This document shows positions 5,747-10,629 of a stretch of DNA of 12,511 nt, piece by piece; the stretch's first letter is position 1; each line of letters opens with the position of its first letter. Source of the DNA: QHVT01 sp036387915 (lineage in GTDB: Bacteria; Acidobacteriota; Thermoanaerobaculia; Gp7-AA8). The stretch covers positions 1 through 12,511 of the forward strand of contig DASVSV010000184.1 of the NCBI GenBank assembly GCA_036387915.1, written 5' to 3'. A program made the position numbers and the translations under genes. The notes beneath the pieces were generated by a model. That model worked only from the letters and a program-made list of their open reading frames with translations. It was not told the DNA's origin and made no database searches.

Positions 5747-6999
5747 TCGTGCTCTTCATCGTGACCGGGCTCGCGGCGGCGACGTTCGTCCCGCACGCGT
5801 TGCCGCGATTCGTCGCGGGGCGCGTGGCAGCGGCATTCCTGCTTGGTGTCGGCGTGAATGGCGCGGTGCTGTTCGCGATCGGCACGTTGAACGTACCCTT
5901 GCGGCCCATCACGTTTGCGGCGATTTCGCTGATCGCGCTGGTCATCATCGGTATCCACTGGCGGTGCGTCGTGCGCGGGATCCGTTGGCGAGGCAACGTT
6001 CACGAGCTTGCGTCGACCGCCGTCATTCTCCTGCCGTTCGTGATCCTGCTCTGGACGACGAGCATCGTGCCGCTGGCCGATTACGACGGGCGCGCGACTT
6101 GGATGCCGAAAGCGTGGGCCATCGTGGATGAGGCGTCGATCCACGGTCCGTTCTTTCGAGGCGAGCGCGGCCTCAATCTGCACAATCGCTATCCGCTGCT
6201 CATGCCGCTGAATGCGGCTTCGCTGATGGCGATGGGCGGCGATGCGCGGCCGTTGTACGTGCTGCTCGCTCCGGCGATGCTGCTCGCCGCGCGCGACCTG
6301 CTGACGCGCCGATTCGGTTTCGCGTGGGCATCGTGGTGCATGGCCGCGCTGGCGTGGCTGCCGCAGCTCGTTGTTGCGCCCGAGGGAGGGGCTACGTCGG
6401 CGTACAGCGACTTGGCGGTGGCGGCGTTTTTCGGCATGGCGGTCGCAACGCGCGTGAGCCGCGGGCGGCGTGCATCCGGCGCGGCGGCATTGTGGTGCGC
6501 GTTTCTGATCCTGACGAAAAACGAGGGACTGCTCCTTGCCGCGGCGGTGATCCTGTACAAACCGCGGTGGCAGTTGCTCGTCGCGCCCGCGATCGCCTTC
6601 ACGATCCTGGTCGCGTGGCAGCGCACTGTCCCCGAGGCGTACGACGAGCGCAACGGCGCTCTGCTGCTCGAGTTGCCGCGGAGAATTGCGATGCTCGACG
6701 ACGCCACGATCGCAATCGGCAAACGCGCGCTCGACTTCCGAACATGGGGCGCGCTCTGGCCGCTCGTGCTCCTGGGCGTCGTCTTCCGTCGCCGGCCCGC
6801 GGCGGCAGTGATCCCGCTGCTCCTTGTTTTAGCCGGCTACATCGCCGCGCTGGCGTGTACGAGCTGGAACATCGAGGAGCTCGCGCGCGTCACGGCGCAC
6901 CGGCTCCTCCTGCACTGCATCATCCCGGCTGGTTGCATTGTCCTGGCGCTGCTCGCGAATCAGACGGCGTCTTCCTCGCGCACCTCGCGCGGGGAGTAG
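5743..6999 (+). CDS. Polytopic GT-C-type glycosyltransferase-like protein (418 aa)
   Basis: There are roughly nine to eleven hydrophobic helices across the length. After the early helices comes a loop with D113-Y-D115 in PLADYDGRATWMPKAW, followed by NLHNRYPLLMPLNAASL. Acidic residues in the first large outward loop and this aromatic/Tyr-Pro pattern are typical of GT39/ArnT-like GT-C enzymes. These transfer sugars from polyprenyl-phosphate donors on the outer face of the membrane. A later KNEG (about 259-262) on an inner loop is also common in these proteins. Donor, acceptor and true activity are unknown, and a non-catalytic membrane protein cannot be excluded. It is coupled to the small exported protein by an ATGA overlap. 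Its last 13 codons overlap the 3' end of the convergent YihY-like gene, and the tail encoded there (TASSSRTSRGE) is hydrophilic and probably dispensable. Confidence 0.75.
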   Translation: MIVLFIVTGLAAATFVPHALPRFVAGRVAAAFLLGVGVNGAVLFAIGTLNVPLRPITFAAISLIALVIIGIHWRCVVRGIRWRGNVHELASTAVILLPFVILLWTTSIVPLADYDGRATWMPKAWAIVDEASIHGPFFRGERGLNLHNRYPLLMPLNAASLMAMGGDARPLYVLLAPAMLLAARDLLTRRFGFAWASWCMAALAWLPQLVVAPEGGATSAYSDLAVAAFFGMAVATRVSRGRRASGAAALWCAFLILTKNEGLLLAAAVILYKPRWQLLVAPAIAFTILVAWQRTVPEAYDERNGALLLELPRRIAMLDDATIAIGKRALDFRTWGALWPLVLLGVVFRRRPAAAVIPLLLVLAGYIAALACTSWNIEELARVTAHRLLLHCIIPAGCIVLALLANQTASSSRTSRGE

Positions 7000-8381
7000 A
7001 GCTCGCGCACCAGGCGGCCGATCGACATGCGGTCGAGGGCGGCGGTGGTGCAGGTGTTGAGGGTCTGGAAGAGCTGGCCGACGGCGGCGCGCTCGCGGTC
7101 CTCGGGGCCGATGTCGGGGACGACGCGGAGCACGCCTTCCATCTGCACGACCACTTCTTCGATGCTGATGCGGTCCGGGTCGCAGGCGGGGACGAAGCCG
7201 AGCCATTCGCCGCCGGTCTGCGCGACGAGCTTGCCGTCCTCGAGGCGGCGCATGATGCGCAGCATCTGCGAGTCGGTCGTCCCGAACTGTTCGGCCAGCC
7301 GATAGACGGACGGCGGCTGTTCGCGGCGGTCGAAGCGGCGGCCGACCTCGATCAGTGCGCGCAGCGCAAAGTAGAGGTCGTACTGCGGCTCGTCCTGCAC
7401 CTGCGCCTCCGTGGCGCGCAGCACGCCGTAGAGGTTCTGCCAGACGTAACAGACTTCGACCCCCAGCAACACCACAATCCACATCACTTCGATGGCCACC
7501 AGGAAGATGACTGCCAGGCCGATGGTCCCGTAGATCACGTTGATCCGGCCGCTCATCAGGTGCTCGGCGTACAAGCCGAAGCCGAAGCGCACCAGACTGA
7601 AGAGCACCGTGGTCGAGAGCGCGCCGATCATCGCCGCCGGGAGCCGCACGCGCGCCGACGGGACCAGCCAGAACAGCATCGTGAAGCCGAGAAAGAGGAC
7701 CAGGATCGGCGCGACGACGAAAATCAGGTCGCCGCGGAAGAGGAAGCGCAGAAACCGATTCTTCTCCAGCATGGCCGTCGTCGTGAACGACAGCGTCATC
7801 AGCAGCGGCCCCCAGAAAAAGAGCATGGTGAAGGCCATGATCTTGGAGCGGTAGCCGCGCGCGCTGCGCACCTTCCAGATCTGATTCACCGCCCCTTCGA
7901 CGGCCAGGAAAAGCCGGAAGGCGATGAACATGAACACCACCGCGCCGACGGCCGAGGCCGCGGCGGCGTTCTCGGTGAACCGGGCCAGGTGATACGTGAT
8001 CTGCGGCGAGCGATACGGCAGGACCGCGTTGACGATGACGTCGATCTGCGCCTGGAAGCCGGGGAAGATGTTGGAGAAGTAGCGCTGCACGTAGGTCGTG
8101 AACGCGACCAGCAGCGGGATGAGCGAGAGCAGCGTGGTGTACGCGAGCGACGCGGCGCGCGAGGTGCCTTCGATGTTCCAGAACTCGCGCACGACCTCGC
8201 GCACGAAGAGGAAGAACTCGACGATCGTCGCGCGGACGCGTTTCTGCCCGAAGCCATGGCGCCGATAGACCAGCACCGCCGGGTCGGTCAGCCACGACCA
8301 GGTGACGTTCTTCGCGTTGACGAGCTTCGTCACCCAGCGCTCACGCCAGTGCGGGGGTCGCTCGCGCGGGTCATCGCTCAT
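6960..8381 (-). CDS. YihY/BrkB-family membrane protein with C-terminal winged helix (473 aa)
   Basis: The core (about 50-320) matches the YihY/BrkB family, once mislabelled ribonuclease BN. It has an amphipathic lead-in, then SLAYTTLLSLIPLLVAFTTY as the first transmembrane helix and characteristic first motif, then further helices including AFRLFLAVEGAVNQIW and YGTIGLAVIFLVAIEVMWIV, six in all. Beyond the membrane domain, residues about 355-390 (SVYRLAEQFGTTDSQMLRIM, then RRLEDGKLV) read as a winged helix of Rrf2/MarR style, followed by an acidic helical tail. YihY-type proteins are proposed inner-membrane transporters or envelope factors without a settled function. The C-terminal helix-turn-helix would be cytosolic and might bind DNA or mediate contacts. 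ATG at 8381 is preferred over the upstream in-frame ATG at 8459, because the extension is composed of repeat-region sequence and a TATCCT box lies 8 nt before 8381. It overlaps the convergent GT-C gene by 40 bp. Confidence 0.87.
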   Translation of the reverse strand: MSDDPRERPPHWRERWVTKLVNAKNVTWSWLTDPAVLVYRRHGFGQKRVRATIVEFFLFVREVVREFWNIEGTSRAASLAYTTLLSLIPLLVAFTTYVQRYFSNIFPGFQAQIDVIVNAVLPYRSPQITYHLARFTENAAAASAVGAVVFMFIAFRLFLAVEGAVNQIWKVRSARGYRSKIMAFTMLFFWGPLLMTLSFTTTAMLEKNRFLRFLFRGDLIFVVAPILVLFLGFTMLFWLVPSARVRLPAAMIGALSTTVLFSLVRFGFGLYAEHLMSGRINVIYGTIGLAVIFLVAIEVMWIVVLLGVEVCYVWQNLYGVLRATEAQVQDEPQYDLYFALRALIEVGRRFDRREQPPSVYRLAEQFGTTDSQMLRIMRRLEDGKLVAQTGGEWLGFVPACDPDRISIEEVVVQMEGVLRVVPDIGPEDRERAAVGQLFQTLNTCTTAALDRMSIGRLVRELYSPREVREEDAV

Positions 8382-8389
8382 CGCGGACA

Positions 8390-8395
8390 AGGATA
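8390..8395 (-). promoter_or_regulatory. Candidate -10 box (TATCCT) of the YihY-like gene
   Basis: On the minus strand TATCCT stands 8 nt before the ATG at 8381, and no Shine-Dalgarno sequence lies between. The spacing would put the transcript start at or within a few bases of the ATG. No clear -35 is visible. It helps to choose 8381 over the longer start at 8459. Confidence 0.4.
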
Positions 8396-8437
8396 CAGGG
8401 CACGGGGCAGAGGACTTCACACTCAGCGAGATCGACA

Positions 8438-8489
8438 ACCCCTCATCCGCCTTCGGCACCTTCTCCCCTCACGAGGGGAGAAGGGCAAC
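8438..8489 (+). repeat. Left inverted hairpin element flanking the 34-bp tandem array
   Basis: The element reads ACCCCTCATCCGCCTTCGGC, then ACCTTCTCCCC, closing with GGGGAGAAGGGCAAC. It holds a perfect 10-bp stem with a 4-nt loop (CTTCTCCCCT at 8460-8469, AGGGGAGAAG at 8474-8483). The pattern CTCATCCG-CCTTCGG-CACCTTCTCCCC is a well-known kind of dispersed bacterial intergenic repeat. An inverted, diverged copy lies at 8652-8708. Confidence 0.75.
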
Positions 8490-8526
8490 AAATGAGGTTC
8501 CGGCGAGAGCCAGGTTCGTTGCCGCA

Positions 8527-8662
8527 GCGTCTCGCGAGCACCATCTTGTTGCCCCACAAAGCGTCTCGTGAGCACCACGTTTGTTGCGCCACCGAGCGTC
8601 TCGCGAGCACCACGTTTGTTGCCCACCGAGCGTCTCGCGAGAATCATGTTTGTTGCCCCTCG
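8527..8662. repeat. Four-unit tandem repeat of 34-35 bp
   Basis: Units begin at 8527, 8561, 8596 and 8630, with lengths 34, 35, 34 and about 33. The shared core is GTCTCGCGAGCACCACGTTT followed by GTTGC and CCACCGA. A degenerate fifth unit may precede them (8500-8526). Each core contains the palindrome CTCGCGAG; unit 2 has CTCGTGAG. Units abut with no spacers, so this is not a CRISPR array. The period is not a multiple of three and no frame is conserved, so it is not a coding repeat. It sits in the divergent gap between the YihY-like and DUF4112 genes. Confidence 0.85.
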
Positions 8663-8708
8663 CCCCGCGGTGAGCGGGGAGAGGGTGCCCGAAGGGCGGG
8701 TGAGGGGT
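8652..8708 (-). repeat. Right inverted hairpin element flanking the tandem array
   Basis: Read on the minus strand this is ACCCCTCACCCGCCCTTCGG, then GCACCCTCTCCCCGC, ending GAGGGGCAAC. It is a diverged copy of the element at 8438-8489 in opposite orientation. It has its own stem (CCCCGC pairing with GCGGGG around GGTGA). It overlaps the last 34-bp unit at the shared GTTGCCC, so array and flank are joined seamlessly. The remaining gap, 8709-8780, holds only a -10-like box. Confidence 0.75.
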
Positions 8709-8765
8709 CGTGCACGATGCGCATAGTCCGCCGGGCGGGAGGCCGCCCTCCTGCGCCCTCTCTTG

Positions 8766-8771
8766 CATAAT
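8766..8771 (+). promoter_or_regulatory. Candidate -10 box (CATAAT) of the DUF4112-cls operon
   Basis: CATAAT, preceded by TTG, lies 9 nt before the GTG at 8781. The spacing suggests a transcript starting almost at the start codon. No Shine-Dalgarno sequence and no convincing -35 are present. It supports GTG 8781 over the in-frame TTG at 8763, which would place the -10 box inside the coding region. Confidence 0.4.
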
Positions 8772-8780
8772 GTTCAAAGC

Positions 8781-9296
8781 GTGCCCGACAAGATCCACAT
8801 CCCTGACGTCATCGAGCCGGATGAGAAGCTGCCGAAGGACCTCGTCGCGTTGCGCCGCTTCGCCTACTACATGGACGAGGCGTTCACGATCCCCGGCACG
8901 CCCATCAAGGTCGGCCTGGACGCGATCCTCGGGCTGATCCCCGGCATCGGCGACGTCATCGGCGGCGTGCTCTCCACCTGGGTCGTGGTCGGGGCGCTGC
9001 GGCATCGCGTGCCGCCGCTGATCATCGCGCGCATGGTCCTCAACATCGCCATCGACCTCTTCTTCGGCGCGGTGCCGGTGGCGGGCGACGTGTTCGACTT
9101 TCTCTACGAGGAGAACGTCAAGAACATGCGCCTGCTCGAGAAGCATCGCGACCGCACGCGGCCGCCGCGCTCGACGGCCGCCATCGCTTTCGTGGCCGTC
9201 TGCATCCTGCTCTTCGTCATCGGCCTGGCCGTGCTGCTGGTCGGGGCAATGATCGCGCTCGTGTTCTGGCTCATCGGACAGAGATCGTGGGCCTGA
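8781..9296 (+). CDS. DUF4112-family membrane protein (171 aa)
   Basis: The middle of the protein closely follows the DUF4112 pattern. It has IPGTPIKVGLDAILGLIPGI (about 36-55), GDVIGGVLS, a membrane-spanning stretch with VVGALRHRVPP, then MVLNIAIDLFFGAVPVAGDV with FDFLYEENVKNMRLLE. The LGLIPGIGD and GAVPVAGD pair is an internal two-fold repeat typical of the family. A strong C-terminal hydrophobic segment (about 132-165) is an extra transmembrane region. The biochemical function of DUF4112 is unknown to me. It overlaps the cardiolipin-synthase-like gene by 10 bp, so the two are co-transcribed and translationally coupled. This hints at a role in membrane lipid biology, which is inference from neighbourhood only. 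Confidence 0.85.
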   Translation: MPDKIHIPDVIEPDEKLPKDLVALRRFAYYMDEAFTIPGTPIKVGLDAILGLIPGIGDVIGGVLSTWVVVGALRHRVPPLIIARMVLNIAIDLFFGAVPVAGDVFDFLYEENVKNMRLLEKHRDRTRPPRSTAAIAFVAVCILLFVIGLAVLLVGAMIALVFWLIGQRSWA

Positions 9297-10552
9297 CTTT
9301 CTTCCGTCACCGCAAGGCAGCGCGCTATCCCGGCCGGCCGGTGCTGCCGATGGTGCGGAGGCGGATCCCGATGCGCTACCACATGCGCCATCAGTTCGGC
9401 GTGCGCGACCTGGCCTTCCTGCAGACCATGCACGCGCTGACCGGCTCGCCGATGTGGGAGGGGAACGGCGTCACGATCCTGAAGAACGGCGTGCGCATCT
9501 TCCCTTCGATGCTCGCGGCGATCCGCACGGCGAAGAAGACCATCAACATCGAGTTCTACATCTACTGGGACGGCGAGATCGGACGGATGTTCGCCGAGGC
9601 GCTGGCGGAGCGGTCGCGCGCGGGGGTGAAGGTCAATTTGATCCTGGACGCGGTGGGATCGGGACCGATGTCGCACGACCTGACCGACTTTCTGCTGCGC
9701 AACGGCGTGAACGTCGAGTGGTACCACCCGCTGCGCTGGTACAACATCTCGCGCGTCAACCACCGCACGCACCGCAAGCTGCTGATCATCGACGGCGAGG
9801 TGGGATTCTGCGGCGGCGTGGGCATCGCCGACGACTGGCTCGGCGACGCCGACACGCACGGACACTGGCGCGAGACGGTGGTGCGCGTCGAGGGGCCGGT
9901 GGTGACGCAGATGCAGTTCGCGTTTCTCGACAACTGGATCAAGAGCCGGGGCGAGCTGCTGACGGGACTGAGCTACTTCCCGCAGGTGGCGAAGCGGGGC
10001 ACGTGCCTGGCGCAGGTGGTGAAGTCGTCGCCCAGCGAAGGCTCGTCGACGGCCAAGCTGCTCTACATCATTTCCATCGTCTCGGCGAAGAAGTCGATCT
10101 ACATCAACAGCGCGTATTTCGTCCCCGACCGCGACACCACGCGCGCGTTGGAAGGGGCGGTGCGGCGCGGCGTGGACGTGCGCGTGATCGTCCCCGGCGA
10201 GTTCACCGACGTCCCCATCGTGCGCCACGCCGGACGCTTCTACTACGGCAACCTGCTGCGCCGCGGCATCCGCATCTTCGAGTACCAGCCGACGATGATG
10301 CACGCCAAGTCGATGGTCGTCGACGGCGTCTGGACCACGGTCGGCTCCTCGAATTTCGACGACCGCTCCTTCCGCCTCAACGACGAGGTGAACGTCAACA
10401 TCTACGACGAGTCCATCGCCGCGCAGATGGAGCAGATGTTCTTCGAAGACCTGGCCCGCAGCGAGGAAGTGACGCGCGGCCGCTGGCTCCAGCGCCCCTG
10501 GATCGAGCGGGTGAAAGAGCGCGTGGCGGGCTGGTTGAAGCCGCAGCTGTGA
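9287..10552 (+). CDS. cls: Cardiolipin synthase-like phospholipase D protein (421 aa)
   Basis: Phospholipase D superfamily enzyme, likely joining two phosphatidylglycerol molecules to form cardiolipin and glycerol, or an equivalent phosphatidyl transfer. Both catalytic HKD motifs are intact: H162-R-K164-LLII-D169 followed by GEVGFCGGVGIADDW, and H339-A-K341-SMVV-D346 followed by the GSSNFD block. NIEFYIYWDGEIGRMFAEAL (about 86-105) is a family hallmark. The length of 421 aa and the lack of two N-terminal transmembrane helices make it ClsB/ClsC-like rather than ClsA-like, so it would attach peripherally through its basic N-terminus. GTG at 9287 overlaps the DUF4112 stop by 10 bp; ATG at 9350 is an alternative that loses 21 residues. 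The exact donor lipids are not determined by sequence. Confidence 0.9.
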   Translation: MGLTFFRHRKAARYPGRPVLPMVRRRIPMRYHMRHQFGVRDLAFLQTMHALTGSPMWEGNGVTILKNGVRIFPSMLAAIRTAKKTINIEFYIYWDGEIGRMFAEALAERSRAGVKVNLILDAVGSGPMSHDLTDFLLRNGVNVEWYHPLRWYNISRVNHRTHRKLLIIDGEVGFCGGVGIADDWLGDADTHGHWRETVVRVEGPVVTQMQFAFLDNWIKSRGELLTGLSYFPQVAKRGTCLAQVVKSSPSEGSSTAKLLYIISIVSAKKSIYINSAYFVPDRDTTRALEGAVRRGVDVRVIVPGEFTDVPIVRHAGRFYYGNLLRRGIRIFEYQPTMMHAKSMVVDGVWTTVGSSNFDDRSFRLNDEVNVNIYDESIAAQMEQMFFEDLARSEEVTRGRWLQRPWIERVKERVAGWLKPQL

Positions 10553-10582
10553 CGCTGTGCACGCTTGCCTCCCCCGTCGCAC

Positions 10583-10610
10583 CAACCTAGGTTGACTGAC
10601 GTACGGCAGT
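10583..10610. promoter_or_regulatory. Two adjacent palindromes upstream of the open-ended exported protein gene
   Basis: CAACCTAGGTTG (10583-10594) is a perfect 12-bp palindrome. ACTGACGTACGGCAGT (10595-10610) is a 16-bp palindrome with one mismatched pair. A TTGACT hexamer at 10592-10597 overlaps both, but no good -10 lies 16-18 bp downstream. The position, 20-47 nt before an ATG and in a 77-bp gap, suits an operator. No known regulator site is recognised. Confidence 0.4.
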
Positions 10611-10619
10611 AAAGACCTC

Positions 10620-10625
10620 AGGAGG
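10620..10625 (+). promoter_or_regulatory. Consensus Shine-Dalgarno (AGGAGG) fixing the start at 10630
   Basis: AGGAGG is 4 nt from the ATG at 10630. It is the only strong Shine-Dalgarno sequence at a gene start in this window. Most other starts have none. Confidence 0.8.
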
Positions 10626-10629
10626 CGCT

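Noticed and set aside
6324..8495. A 723-codon plus-strand open frame
   Set aside because: It is antisense to the YihY-like gene. The peptide is rich in Arg/His/Asp/Glu with no domain, typical of shadow frames in high-GC DNA. The minus-strand frame has clear transmembrane helices and family motifs.
8527..8662. CRISPR array
   Set aside because: Units of 34-35 bp abut each other with no unique spacers, and no cas gene is present.
8763..8780. TTG start at 8763 for the DUF4112 protein
   Set aside because: It would place the likely -10 box CATAAT inside the gene and adds six residues with no family support. GTG at 8781 is preferred.
9104..10585. A 493-codon minus-strand open frame
   Set aside because: It is antisense to the cardiolipin synthase-like gene, which has both HKD motifs. 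The minus-strand peptide is low-complexity His/Arg/Asp/Val.
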